From positions 51,063,095 through 51,127,094 of the forward strand of contig NC_084464.1 in NCBI RefSeq assembly GCF_027409185.1: a stretch of 64,000 nucleotides of DNA. The letters are read 5' to 3'. The notes under the pieces are model-generated. The model was given only the letters and a program-made list of their open reading frames with translations, made no database searches and had not been told where the DNA came from. The DNA comes from Cynocephalus volans. Taxonomy: Eukaryota; Chordata; Mammalia; Dermoptera; Cynocephalidae. This document shows, in pieces, positions 21,427 through 34,114 of the stretch. How positions within the stretch are numbered: the stretch's first letter is position 1; each line of letters begins with the position of its first letter. The translations under genes and the position numbers were made by a program.

Positions 21427-22439
21427 CAAAAACAAATTCTAAAGGATGACATTATGGTTGCCTTTTAACATTTGGTGTTCTGTTATACAGAAGAGGGAGC
21501 ACTTTTGTCCTATATTGCTATGGAAATAACATAATTGGACATATGAGAACAAGATATAGGAAGGAAATTTGAATTCAATTAAAACACTTTCAAATAAATG
21601 GGAATATCCAGTAATAGAGCAAAAATTAGTGAGCTCTTTGTCAGTGGAAGTATTCAACCTTCTCAGGTATGACAGAAAGGGAATTCCTATGTCTCTGAAT
21701 AGGTTCCAGACGTAAAGTACTATGATTTTGGTCTATTCAATCCTTTATAGTTTATTAACATGAGCATTTGTGCTGTGCAGCTAGGACAATATGGACCACA
21801 AATAAGTGCCATAACATTTTTATGATTCTATGATTAAGTAGAAAAGACAAGCAGAATTTGCAGCCTTAAATTCAGTATGTCCTTCTAAATAGTCCTGGCA
21901 TCTGTGGAATCCAAAATAAAATTACACACACATACACACACATAATAGAAGACTTTCTATTTCTTTGCATTCTTCCAGTTAGTTTTTCATTATACTTTCA
22001 GCTGATCTCTACTGTCTAGAAATATAAATACATGTGCATATTTATGGCTGAGATACTGAGATAATTTACTATCTCCTACAACAGTTCTGAAAGGAGCTTA
22101 TTATTCCTTTTTCTGTTTTCTAACCACAATAACTTTTGGGTTAAGTTTCTTTTAATCTAGTTATATTACTATATAGAGAGTACTATGAATAACACTTTCT
22201 ATGTAGGCGTATTAAGTCAAAATAAAGACTTAAAGGTACAAAAGTAGTATATAATGAAAATTCTTCCTTCTTCTCTTCTTAAAAAATTCAAAGGTCAAAT
22301 TTTTAAAAAATATATTTTGGACTTTAGCTTGACCATCCAGATGAGTTAGTTTGAGATTTGGGGTTGTTTTCTTCTGTCTAGAGACAACTTCTAGAAAGTC
22401 CTTCACAATGATCTCTTAGTGGTGAACTACCCCAGAGCT
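21427..22439. other. Intergenic stretch with no recognised feature
   Basis: AT-rich unique sequence; a short imperfect (CA)n near 21925-21942. Nothing else is supportable. Confidence 0.4.
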
Positions 22440-22499
22440 TGACAGAAAATGTCTTTCTTGAAGTATATTTTTCCTGGTGAAGAATTCTTGGTTAGCAGT

Positions 22500-22545
22500 T
22501 ATTATTATTATAATATTATTATTATTATTATTACTATTATTATTT
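22500..22545. repeat. (ATT)n microsatellite, imperfect
   Basis: About 15 ATT units with two interruptions. Confidence 0.9.
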
Positions 22546-23067
22546 TCAGCACACTGAAGATATTAATCCGCCAACTTCTGACTTCTATTGCTGCTGTTGA
22601 AAAGTTTGCTGTCAGTGTAACTGTGGCACATTTGAAGGTAGTCTCTTTTTCTCTGGTTACTTGTAAGATTTTTCTTTTTGTCTTTGGTTTTCTGTAGTTT
22701 TCCTCTAAAGCACCTAAGTGTAAATCTCCTTTATTTTTCTTGTTTGGGATTTATTATGCTCCTTGAATTGGACATGGACCTTGGATTGATGTTCTTCATC
22801 AGTTCTAGAAAACTCTCACCCATCAATCTTCAAATACTGCTTCTTATCTTTTCTCTTTTACTTTTTCTTCTTGAATCCAGTTTAACAGACTAGAATTCCT
22901 TATTATACACTCTGTGTCCCTTTTCTTTGATTCTGTATTTTCTGAGTTTGTTATTGGTTTCTCCACACTTCATTTTTAATATTTTGACCCATCTTCTAGA
23001 TCTCACATTTACTCTTCAAATATTACTAAACCTATTCACTGAGGCCTTAATTTGGTTATTATATTTT

Positions 23068-23217
23068 GGGGCTGGCACTTAGCTCACTTGTTTAGAGCAT
23101 GGTGCTAGTAACATCAAGGTCAAGGGTTCAGATCCCCTTACCGGTCAGCCATCAAAAAAAAAAAAAAAAAGAAAAGAAAAAGAAAAAAAAGAAAGAAAAG
23201 AAAAAAACAAGGAGGGA
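23068..23217 (+). mobile_element. tRNA-Ile-type SINE, monomer, with target-site duplication
   Basis: Monomer head with A-box and B-box-like blocks ('aagggttcagatcccctta'), then a long A-rich tail with G and C interruptions to about 23212. The direct repeat ttattatatttt flanks it at 23056-23067 and 23218-23229. It is inserted in the L1-lineage remnant. Confidence 0.85.
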
Positions 23218-23229
23218 TTATTATATTTT

Positions 23230-25904
23230 TTGATTCTAGAATTCTTATTTGATTTATTTTCAAACATTCCAGATCTGGGGTGGCAATTCTGTTCTTAAGT
23301 GTGAATTATAACACAGACACTTTGGAGAACATAAAATGAGTCTCTTGTGTCACTGAAAAATAATGACAATATAAGATGGATTTTGTGAGTAACAAAATCA
23401 CGTTATTCACAAACGTGATCTTTCAACAAAAATGGTCAATGAGGCCAGACTGGGAACTCTATTTGTAAGGTTAAACTAACAAACCAACAGATTATAACAT
23501 ACTGTGCCTTTTTGATATGACATATAAAAAACCCGAAATATCAAAGAATGTTCTGTGTTCGCTGGCTTTACCTGAGGCTCTGGACTAAGGTTGGATATAA
23601 ACAGTAGCCTGAAGAAGCTGGCTGTGAACCCCACTGTATCTCAGAGGCAAATACCAATTTTAAAACATCCTTATCCGACTATGCATCAGATGAGGTGGGA
23701 CAAATTTCAAACCCAATGGGTTCAATATAATCTTATAGGAAGGAAATCAATATGTATTATAATAAAAGCCAAGCCCTCAACATGTGCAAAAATACTTGAG
23801 TCACCAGCAAGATTTTTCATAAAAAAAGTGATCATAATTACAGAATTCAGATGCATCAAAGCCAGACATAGACACAAGAGTTTACAGTCCTGTCCAGGAA
23901 AGATGGACATGTAGGTTGAGCCAACCACTTTATGGGAGTCTCAGTAGATATGTGACTCAGACAGAGGGAGGGGACTAGGAATAATTCGGACCTCTTGCTT
24001 GGTCATTTCTCCAGCCACCCAAGCCCTTGCAAACGTGTGAGCTCCTTCTTTTTTTGCTCCTTGTACCCTGGTAGTAATACTTTTAACAACAACAACAATA
24101 GTTCTTAAGCCAGATATGTAAGAACCTCTTCGTGTGCCTTTTATTTATCCTGTAGCTCTGGCAAGGTTATACAGAGATTACCTGGCTAATTTTTGAAGTC
24201 ATGAAGGTTTTCTTTCATGGTGGCAGGAGTCCATTTAAGGTTTGTACACAGTAAAGAAATACTGTGGACATAATTCAATAGCGCTTGTATAAATCAGAAG
24301 TAATCCAGATTCACATGCTGACAAAAACAAAAACAAACCCAAAGAGGGCAACTACACAAAATTCTTCTTCTTGAACTAAGGGGTTTTTAAATAATTTACA
24401 AATATAGTTGAGCTAAAAAAAACTTGGATTTGGAGAAAACTCATTTTGCTTGCAAAAGGAAAAATAAATTTCCAAAGGGTGCTTATAAATTTTGCAGTGA
24501 CATTCAATTGCCAGAGACAGTTCTGAAAATGTCTTTGGAGACATATCTAGTTTAGAGGACATTAGGTCAGGAGCTGGCTATAGTGAGAGCTGTGAATGCT
24601 GATGCAGTGGCATCTTCCTGCATCCAGGTCATCCTGGAGCTCTTTGCTGACATTCTCCTGGAGGGCTGCAGGAGCTCATCCTTCTTTTGGGAGCAAACTT
24701 GAAGGATGACACTATCTCAAGCTTACTCGTAGTCAACATGAACCTAACACATATGAATATAATACATTTTGTGTGTTCCTTCTATTGCCTGACAGTGGAA
24801 CCAATGGCTTACTCCAGCCTTCTCTCACCAAGCCACATTGGGTCACTGGGAATTGAATCCAATTGAACTTATAGTAGTCTCCTTAATGTGCTGCAGTAGG
24901 ATGCCACTCACTGCTCAGTATCATCGGAACACCTTGTTTCTGCAACCTCACCTCTAATGGCTGCTTTTTTTATCCTCCTCAATGGGTTTTGAAGATCTCA
25001 TTAACCACTTGACAAATCTCAGCCAATAAACTCCTTCCCTCTGGCCACATAGTTCTAGAGCTGTCTTTCTCCCTCTTTCATAACTTAACTCACTTGTCGC
25101 CCAGCTCAAGGTCCAGTATCCTTATTTCCATGTATAGAGGTTGTTGTTGAAAAGGCCAAGGGGCCTGCCTCATTTCTCATTGTCTGGAACACACCCATCT
25201 TTGCAAGGAATTGCACAACATATTAATGGCTTCTGAAAATGATACTTAACATGTCTCTTGGAAAACCAGGATGAAACTTACTTGAAATAAAGTGACCAAT
25301 GCAAGCTTAAAAAAGAAACCCACAAAAACTAACTTTTCTGAAACAAAACAGAAGCCCTCTTGGCCTGAACAACTTCTTCGAATTGACTTTCAGTCAAAGG
25401 CTTTTCTATAGAGACAACACAACAGATCCCTCTAAACTTTTTCTTAACTTAGTAGGTCAACAAATTATCTCACTCCTTTTCCATCATTCCCTGACCATCC
25501 CAGAATCTATATGCTGAAATAGTATAGAATCTTTAGAACCAGATTACAGATTTCTTTAAGTCAGCTTCTGAGCCTTAAATTTCCCTGTAATCCTAAGAAT
25601 GCTTAGCACATTTGCTCACATATGGTAGATCCTCAGATACTGTTTATTTGGCTATAGTTCAGCTTTCAGTTATGTAACGTAAGGTAAATATTTGACAATA
25701 CAGACCTGATTAAATTACCTCTGCATAATATGTCTGAGATTCTGAAGCAGAATTTCTAAGATCTTGAGCTATCGGAAAAATACATGAAATACTGGAAAGT
25801 AACCTCCTATCCTAACACAAATACTCTCTGGGGAAGCCAACTTTTATTAGGCTATTCCTAATTAGCTGAAAATGTATTTCGACTGGACCAGGTTCCCTCT
25901 CACT
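23230..25904. other. Intergenic stretch, mostly unique
   Basis: The first 70 bases finish the L1-like remnant. The rest contains no exon or repeat that I can name. The frame at 23591-23914 (107 codons) has no recognisable motif, and its codon use gives no support for coding. Confidence 0.4.
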
Positions 25905-26268
25905 ACACATTCTCCCTAGATGACCTCAGCCACTCTTGCAGCTTCAGCTACCTCTTAAAAATGGGTGATTCTCAAATCTTTTTCCAACTCCTACCCCTTT
26001 CATGACCTCTAGGCCATCCAATCCAACTCTTTACTGGAAATATCCACTTGAGTGTTCAACAGACAGCTCAAAATTAATACGTCCAAAGCTAAACTCCAAA
26101 CCTGCTCTTCCTCTTATTCCAAATATTATTTTATAGCAACATTATCTCCCATATCGCATCCTAGCCAGAAGCCTCAGCATCGTTCTTGACATTTACTGCA
26201 GGCTAACTCTCCAGATTTAATCAGTTGCCATATCCCATCTTATTTACCTTCTTAGCTTTTCTTTTAAT
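25905..26268 (+). mobile_element. L2 LINE remnant, sense
   Basis: L2 ORF2-end blocks: 'gaaatatccacttgagtgtt', 'ctcaaaattaatacgtccaa', 'gctaaactccaaacctgctc' and 'cagcatcgttcttgacattt'. It is cut by the antisense L1 that follows. Confidence 0.7.
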
Positions 26269-26269
26269 T

Positions 26270-27237
26270 TTAACAGCTTGTTGAGGTTTAATATCCATTT
26301 TATAAAATTCACCCACTTTAAATATATTCTTTAGTGTGTCTTAATAAATGTATATACTTGTGCAGCTGTCATTCAGGTTCAAAACATTCCCATTACACCA
26401 AAAAGTTCCCTTGTGTATCTTTGTACTCCTGCCCTGGCTTCAAGGAACCTTTCTCTCTTTCTACAGTTTTACCTTTTCTGGAAATTTCATGTACATGGGA
26501 TCATACAATATAAAGTTTTTTGTGTCTGGTTTCTTTCACTTATCATGATCTTTCTGACGCTCATCCATGTTGCTGCATGCATCAATAGTTTGTTTCTTTT
26601 TATTGGTGGTAGCATTCCATTGTATGGGTATACCACATTTTGCTTATCCATGGACATCTGGGTTGATTTCAGTTTTTGGCTATTGTGACTAATGTTGCTA
26701 TAAATATTCTCATACAAGTCTTTGTGTGAATATAGGTTTTTGTTTCTCTTTGGTAGATACCTAGGACTGGAATTGCTGGTTTATATGGTAAATGTATGTC
26801 TAACATTTTAAGAAATTGCCAAAATGTTTTACAAATTGGAGGCTCTATTTTACATTCCCACCAGCAGTAAATTAAGGCTCCAGCATTTCCACATCCTCAA
26901 AACATGGTATTGTGTGTTTTTCAGTAGTAGCCATTCTAATAGGAGTAACATGGCATTTCATTATCATTTAATCTACATTTCCCTAATGACTGATGATGTT
27001 GAACATCTTTTCATGAAATTTGCCATCCATATATCTTCCTTGGTGTGGTATCTATTAATATCTTTTGCTCTTTTTAAATTGGACTGTTTGTCTCTTATTA
27101 TTGAGTTATAAAATTTCTTTAAATCTACTGGATACAAATCCTTTATCAAGTATATGTTTGGCCAGCATTTTCCCACAATCTGTGACCTGCCTTTTCATTT
27201 TCTTAATGGTGTCTCTTGAAAAGCCAACATTTAAGTT
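26270..27237 (-). mobile_element. L1 LINE 3' end, antisense
   Basis: The complement of an L1 3' untranslated region and the end of ORF2: 'gtgcagctgtcattcaggtt', 'cattccattgtatgggtata' and 'tttcccacaatctgtgacct' in order. Frames of 60-107 codons on both strands here are broken L1 pieces. Confidence 0.85.
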
Positions 27238-28514
27238 TCTCAACTCTTTTGAATCTGGTTCATGCCTCCCTCCCTATAAGCTGCTCCCCTAAGTTCAGTT
27301 CTTTTCCATTCTTGGCTGAACTTCTGCAGCAGCCTATTAAGCCATTCTGGTCTTTTTATCTCCAAGTTGCATTTTCTTAAATGCTTTTTGCTTTCAGGAT
27401 TAAACACCAACTTCTTAGCCAGACATATGTGACAACTATGGAGGCATGCCCCTCAGCTCTCTACCCAGAGAACCTGCTGCAGGGAGCACTGCTGATTGAG
27501 AGCCTCAGCAGCCACAGCCATGCATCCACCATGGCACTCACAGAGACACAACTCTTGCTCCAGCCTGCCCTTGTCCTGTGATGAAGTGGAGTGGTAGCAC
27601 TACAAGTGAGCCCTTCTGCACGATATGAGGCTCTTCCAACTGGCCACCTGTGCCTGGGATCTCCTGATCAGGCTGGCCAAAGCTTTCTCAGGACTGCTGC
27701 AGTCAGAAGCTTTCCACCCAATCCTTCCTTCCCTCTTTCTTTCACAGATGCCAGACCTGCACCGCGATCTGAAGGCTTTCCTGGCCATCTCCTATTTCTT
27801 TTCCCTTTATATTTACAGGGGTATTCCCCTGTAAATCTCTTGCATGTATTATTCTATCTTGGCATCTGCTTCTCAGAGTACCCAAACTGGTACAACAGAT
27901 AAGGCCATCCTGGATCCAGCCCCCACCTTAACCTTGCCAGTTCCTCAGCTGCCTGTGAAATTGCCTTCTCTTTCCAGATATCATGACTGTGAAGGGAACG
28001 AGGGCTTCCTCTGCCTCATCCAAGATTCCTTCCTTTTCTCAAGCTTCTGCAATGTTACAGAGGCTATAATAATGTGCTGAGGAAGCTTTGTGTGTGTAGG
28101 AAGAGCAGGCATTCCAAGGGAAACTCAGCCTTTGGCCTCCAGCCTTGCCCTATCTGCACCCCACCATCTTTTCTGAGCTATGAGTGTCAGAAAGAGAAAG
28201 AACAAAACAATGACCTTTATTCCCATGGGAGTTATCTTCCATATCCATAAATAAATTTACTCCTCTTTTGCAAAAGTGATGCTTCTGACAGTGCTCAACT
28301 GTGCCTTTCGAGGGGTTTCTCCAGTTGTGAGAGGCAGCAAAGGGTAAATGAAGTGTTTATCATCATAAGAATCTTACAGGGTCTCTTTTTAAAAAAATTG
28401 CAGGGGTCTGGGCCCCAACCCAAACCTTCTAAACTAGTCTTTCCAGAGAAAGGCACTGGGAAGAGTATTTTTAACAAGTGCCCAAGTAATTCTTAGGATC
28501 AGTTATATTTGGGA
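27238..28514. other. Intergenic stretch, mostly unique
   Basis: Pyrimidine-rich. The first 200 bases may continue the L2 cut by the L1. Open frames at 27591-27902 and 27844-28080 overlap in different phases, have no family resemblance and lack supporting splice sites. Confidence 0.4.
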
Positions 28515-28772
28515 GATACTAGGAGAGTGGTTAAGAACAAGGATTCTAAAGCCAGCCTGATTCAGTTTGATTTTAGATTCTGACCCTTGCTAACTGTGTA
28601 ACCTTGGACAAGTTACTTAACATTTTTGTGCTTTAGTTTCTCATCTATGAAACGTGATAATGAACAGTAACTCCCTCTTAAGTTGCTATGAGGACCCAAA
28701 GAGTTAATGGTTGTAAAGTGTATAGGACAGTATCCATTGTGTAGCAAATTGCTCATTAAATTTAAACTCCTA
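28515..28772 (+). repeat. MIR SINE remnant
   Basis: Nearly complete MIR in sense: 'agagtggttaagaacaagga', 'aactgtgtaaccttggacaa', 'gttgctatgaggacccaaag' and 'gctcattaaat'. Confidence 0.9.
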
Positions 28773-28816
28773 TTGTTGTTGTCGTCGTCGTCATCGTCAT
28801 TGTTATCATTCTTATT
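28773..28816. repeat. Imperfect GTT/GTC trinucleotide run
   Basis: Short cryptic trinucleotide repeat (ttgttgttgtcgtcgtcgtc and onward) just after the MIR. Confidence 0.75.
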
Positions 28817-29074
28817 AGAGACAGATCCAATCCAAGAAAGATCTTGAGCACCTGCTGGGTATTATGCCAGGGTCCAGTGTGGAGTGCATGTGTTTGTGGG
28901 GTGTAGTGTTAGGATACAGGAGTGAGTGAGACCGCCATCTGCTTATAGCTAGGTGAGTTTTTTCTTACCCCTACACTTTTTTCTATCTAATCTCCATGAC
29001 CCAGGGCACACATTTAGCAGCTATCTGCCAGTCTTAGGAGTGGGGTCTGCAGCTGGTGCAGATCCAAGCTAACA

Positions 29075-29300
29075 GTCTTTAATCTTGGCTTCAGAAGCTC
29101 TAATGTGTACAGAAAAGTCCCTGAGTCAACATATCAGAGTTCAAACCCCAGGTTATCTCACCTACTACAGGAGTGAATGACCTTGGGCAAGTTATTTAAG
29201 CTTTCTGAGCTTCTGTTTTAACTTTAGAATGTTTTATACCTCTACGGGCTATCATGAGGCTTGACTGAAATGATAGATGTAAAACTCCTGGCAAGTGGAA
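29075..29300 (+). repeat. MIR SINE remnant
   Basis: Sense MIR: 'gagttcaaaccccaggttat', 'gaccttgggcaagttattta' and 'ctatcatgaggcttgactga'. Confidence 0.8.
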
Positions 29301-30804
29301 GGGGCTGAGGAAATGGGCATCTTACCTTGCTTCATTGGTACTGTCTGGCTCACTAAGCCAAACCACCCACAGAGCCTGGATGAGCCCAGCTGTTTCCCTA
29401 TGAGGGCAGAGTCACAAGACCCAAAAGCCTCTCCAAACTGCCAGACTCAGAACTCACATGATCCCTCTTCACTTTGGATACCTTTGTGGAGCTATTAGTT
29501 AGTGATGTATGGGACTTTTAACTCCTTACTCTTATATTGCCTTGCCAGTCACTCCTGCAGTGTGGGAATGGTATCCAGTTCCAGGGTCATTTTTAAATTC
29601 TTATAGAAATGCATCTTGGTTTAGTAAACCCAATTCTTTTTCCAAACTTTGGCTTGGTTTTTATCAACATGATTTTGAATCCTTGCCCTCTGTCTCAACA
29701 TTGAGCACATATGGCCTCTCTAAACACACTATCAAAGTGTTTTCAAAATGAACTTTGAAAAAGGACAGTAAGTAATACCACCAAAGCAGCAGTCATTGGT
29801 AAAATAATCTTTTTAAACAGTCTAATATTTTTTGGACTTGGATGTGTCCAAATTTCAAAGGAATGTATAAACTAATGGGCATAAATTTTATTTTTTTAAA
29901 AAAATTATAACACTTTTTAAAGCTGTTGCCAAAATGGTACCTAATTTAGAATTGTTCTTTCCATCCTGGTTTGCAAGGGATGTGGTATGGGGTAAGGTTA
30001 TGTAACAGAGATTACAAATCAAAATTTACTTCTTACTGATTTCTAAGCTTCAAGAGAGAGTTAATCCCAAAAATGGATTGGAAAGTCCTTGAAAGCTTCG
30101 TGAAGATGAAGGGCAGGATTATGCAAAGATAGTAACAGGCAGTCCATAGCCTTTTTGCTATTTTTGAAGTGTGATGGTGAACTCCGCCAAGTCAACAAAA
30201 CATAGAAATAGAGACGTAACAAAAACTTTTTGGTGCCGAGAATGATAACGCTGGGATATTCTAAAAATTGGCTAGATAAGTAACTCATGTTCAGAGGTGA
30301 AATAAATCATATAAATTGTATGATTGATTTGTTTAAACATGAGTCTATACTTTGGGGCATAGCAATGTCTGGTGGAACAGAATGGAATTCTGAATGTGGT
30401 TGCCAAGACATCCCTTGAAGAAAAACTGCATCTATTAGATAAAAACAAGGCTGTAGTAACACCCAGAAGAGTAGACTGCCAGTTCCTAGGATGCTTAGCC
30501 ACAACTAATCCTTGTGTCCTTTGTACAAAAAGAAGAGGTTATACCTGGGGTGACAGGAAGAACCCCCTTTCTTTGACAAAATGCAGCAAGTAAGTGGAAT
30601 CTACTGAGAAAATTTTCAGAAATGCTAATGGTCAAGGGCTAAGACTACAGCTAGAGTGGCAGCAGGCATGGCCTCTCCTCCTCCTTTCCTGGTGTGAGCT
30701 GACAGTGTGTTTCAGAGGATCCCACCCAAGTCACCACATTTAAAGCATAATCCCAAATGCAGCCTGTAAGAGAGAGATTTTTTAAGTATAGCCCTTTGCC
30801 TGTG
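29301..30804. other. Intergenic stretch with no recognised feature
   Basis: Unique-looking sequence. Small frames at 29295-29498 and 30372-30593 show no known domain. Confidence 0.4.
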
Positions 30805-31310
30805 TTTTAACCTTCTAATGCTGCATAACAAAATTTCCCAAAACTTTGTTAAAAACATTATTAAAACAACAACATTTTATTGTATCTCCAACTTTGGATT
30901 CAACAGGGCAATTTTCTCCTCTATGTGGTGTTAGCTGGGGACACTGGCTGCATTCAGGTGGTGGCTCAGCTGGGCTGGAAAGTCCAGGAGGGCTATGCTC
31001 ACATGTCTGTCAACTTGGAGCTTCTTCATGCTGCCTCTGCATGTAGTTGGCTTGGGCTTCCTTACAGCATGGTAGTCTCAAGGTAGTCCAGCTTCTTACA
31101 TGGCAGGTGGTTTTAAAGAGGGAGAAAGCTGCCAGGTATCAGAAATTTCCAGTTGTCACTGCTGTCACATTCTATTGGTTAAAGCAAGACAGAGGCCAGC
31201 CCAGATTCAAAGGGTGGAGAAATAGATCCCTCGTCTTGATGGAGTAGCACATACATTCGAGGAAGAAAGGAATTGATGGCAGTCCTCTCTGGAGACTCTA
31301 CCACAGTCTG
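30805..31310 (-). mobile_element. Ancient LTR-like repeat, antisense, family unassigned
   Basis: The left part 'ctaatgctgcataacaaaat' with 'cccaaaac' and the later 'cacattctattggttaaagc' and 'cccagattcaaagggtggag' blocks match a dispersed mammalian LTR-type repeat that I recognise but cannot name securely. Ends are approximate. Confidence 0.55.
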
Positions 31311-33731
31311 AGAAGGTGCAGCTGGCAGTGGATGGCTCTGGGGAAGAGTGAAGTCAGGTTAGCAGGGACAGCACTGTCGAGAGGTAAAGCTGGTGTGTGA
31401 AGCCTGTTAAAGCTGAGACAAACTGTCACCAAACTTCAGGTAAAAGTTCAGAGACAGTGCAACAGAAAGTTGATCCTGAGGAATCCCAGGGGAGAGGAGA
31501 AATGGAGCTGAGAAAATTATGCTAATACAAATCAGACTTTACATGACAGCATAGATTTTTTTAAAGTTAAAGATCTTTTGCATCATCTTTGTGTGACTAG
31601 TGACTCCATAAGCTTGTGGATTTAGGTAGAGAGCAGGAAGAGAAGTGGCCCAGTAGCAATGGGGCCAGAAGAGCACAGTTGGTTGCCTGGCCCTGTCCTG
31701 GTTGCAAGTGGCTTCTCCACTGCTGGGCTGAAACCCATAGTTCTTATCCAGGGAGATGGAAGCAGCCTCCTAGGGAGTTCTTGCAAATGCAGTCATCTTA
31801 AAGACTTTGGTGGTGGTGGGAGTGCTACTGGCATTTGGTGGAGATGGACCAGGGATGCCAAACACCCAAACACACCACACCAGCCCAAATGCCAGCCAGA
31901 ATCCCAGTTGAGAGAAAATAAGGCAAACCATTGGGGTGATGTAGGGTATTTGGGTGGAAAATATGGAATTTGGAAGATGTAACCATGATAGGCTATTGTC
32001 TCCTGGTAGGACCCGAGTCAAGCATGATGTTAAACTATAGAAAGTGTGGTGCTATAGAAAACATACTTTTTAGATCACATACCCCAAACAGTCACTTTTG
32101 AAAACATGCATTTTCTCACTTATTTCAGCAGCACAGACTTCTGAAATGTTAAATGAGGAATCAAGAAAGGTTATAGTTTTATATAAGTGAGACTGAAACT
32201 GGGTGGGGGGTGGGAGGGTGAAGAGCGGGGGGAGCCTGTAGGCATTGGCTTCTCTGTGTCTGTGGAAATCATGACGTCCTGTTTCTGTTGTTGTTTAAAG
32301 TCAAATATGTTGAGTTTTGCTGTGAAGAGATGTTCCTGGTAACTGCACGGAATCCTATTTTATTCTTCCCTAATCAAACTGACTTTTCTCCATGTACAAA
32401 TCAACCAGTTATACACTGTCTGTCAATCCCAGTCCTTGATGATAGTTGAAGCTGACTTATATTTAAACCTGACACGGGACCGAATGAGTTGGTTTTCCCT
32501 CCACGATGAGATTCCCCTCATGTTGCAGAAACGTACTCTCTCACCTTTCTCCAGCAGTTTTACATTTAAGAAGTGATCAGTCTGGTTTTAAAACTGCTCC
32601 TTCCACCTTAAATCTCTTTTTCCTGTTCCCCTTTCTGTTCTTTGTTTCACGTGGATCATTCCACGTGAACCTTTGTCTTGTCCACCCTGAGGCCTGAAAT
32701 GGCCCAGGAGTTTTCTGCTGTGTGGTCAACAGATGGGAGTCATAATGTAGTAGCAGCCAAGTGAAGAGAGGACATCTCACCCACTCTTCAACTCAGAAAG
32801 TTTCAAATTTTAAAAGCATTTTAACTACTTCTAATCTGTCAATTGATAATACAAATTAGGCACAAACAGCATTGACTTAATTGGGTACACGGACATCTGA
32901 CCTTACAGCTGTGGGCTTTTGAAAGCAGTGCACAAGTATTTTCGTTGAATCCATGTTGACCATGAAGAAACTCACTAAAAGAGGGAGAAATTCTGACTGA
33001 TGCGGTATAGATATTCATTATCCACATAGTGAATTACCTGTGGCAAATTTGAAATTCCCATTTTAGTTCTTCTTCTACCTAATATCTAGCATCTATCTGG
33101 ACTCCTGCCCTCTGTGGTTAGTTGATGTGCACTCTGGGAATGCAAATTCATTTTAATATGTTCACTTTGATGGTTCAGAAGGCATTTGAGACCACGCAGA
33201 TCCCCAGGGTCATGATTATGAACAACAATTATTGTACTAGAGATTTACAGATGTGCTGGTTACTAGAGGGTTGTGGTTAATAGAATGTGGAACAACAAAG
33301 ACTTTATTGTATAACTGAGGAGAAAAAAGCTCCCCAACAGCAAAATACATGGTCTCAAAAGTCAGGGGATCTGGAGAAAAACAAATGAAGTTGAGTTTTT
33401 TCCTTTATAAAAAAAATTTGTTCCCCAAAATTAAATGGTCAGAGTTTTTAAAAGTCACTCTGTGAGAAACATTTTTCTTTAAAAGAGAAAGATCAAATGT
33501 AGATGCAACAAGCCGCTGTCACCCATATGTAAGCTCTTTTCCACAGCATGGTTAAGGCTTTGTTGAAATCTGATTAACTCAGGTCACTAGGGAACTGTTT
33601 AGTGGATTTTTCCTTCATTGTGCTGATTCATGTCCCATGGACCTCCTACTGCACATAGAACATCAAGCCTGATCTTTCTGTGCAAATTCAAACACAGTTC
33701 AGGAACCAGCAAGCCCCTTTACACTGAACCC
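31311..33731. other. Intergenic stretch, mostly unique
   Basis: No named repeat over most of its length. The part at 32260-32500 is of higher complexity and could be conserved non-coding DNA, but nothing in the sequence proves it. Small frames, including 31659-31982, are not supported as genes. Confidence 0.35.
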
Positions 33732-34114
33732 TGTATTAGTCTGTTTCTGTTGCTTATAACAAAATAACTGGAACTGGGTATGTTGTAAGAAATGAAATTT
33801 ATTGCTTACAGTTTCAGAGACTGGGAAGTCCAAAGCCCAGGGAACACATCTGGTGAGGCTCTTCCCTGGTGGTGGCTTTATAGCAATGCAGGGGTCTCAC
33901 ATGGCAGAAAATGGAAGGGCAGAGAGAGAGAGAGATACCTCCTCATGCACTCTCTTTTTAAAGCCCTCAGAAATGACCACCATTAAACTGTCAACTTAAT
34001 AACCTCTTCAAGGCCCCACCTTTCAGTTATCGTGATAGGATTTCCCACCCTCAACAGTGACAGTGGGAATTAAGCTTCAGTGAGTTTGGGGGGGGGGGAC
34101 ATTCAATCCACTGC
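33732..34114 (-). mobile_element. MaLR-type LTR (MLT1/MST-like), antisense
   Basis: Starts TGTATTAGTCTG and ends near 'atccactgca'. In between are 'aatgaaatttattgcttaca', 'ctgggaagtccaaagcccag', 'ctcacatggcagaaaatgg' and 'aaggccccacctttcag'. This is the complement of a MaLR LTR, with a G-run at 34088-34098. Target duplication not found. Confidence 0.75.

Larger units (their letters stand above)
22440..23300 (-). mobile_element. L1-lineage remnant, antisense, split by a SINE
   Basis: Blocks such as 'gatttttctttttgtctttg', 'ggatttattatgctccttga' and 'ctctgtgtcccttttctttg' resemble the complement of an L1M/HAL1-type segment that I remember from other mammals. The exact subfamily is uncertain. 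A SINE sits at 23068-23217 and an (ATT)n at 22500-22545. Confidence 0.5.

Noticed and set aside
31659-31982. 107-codon plus frame as a small gene
   Set aside because: No domain and a mirrored minus frame; no regulatory context.
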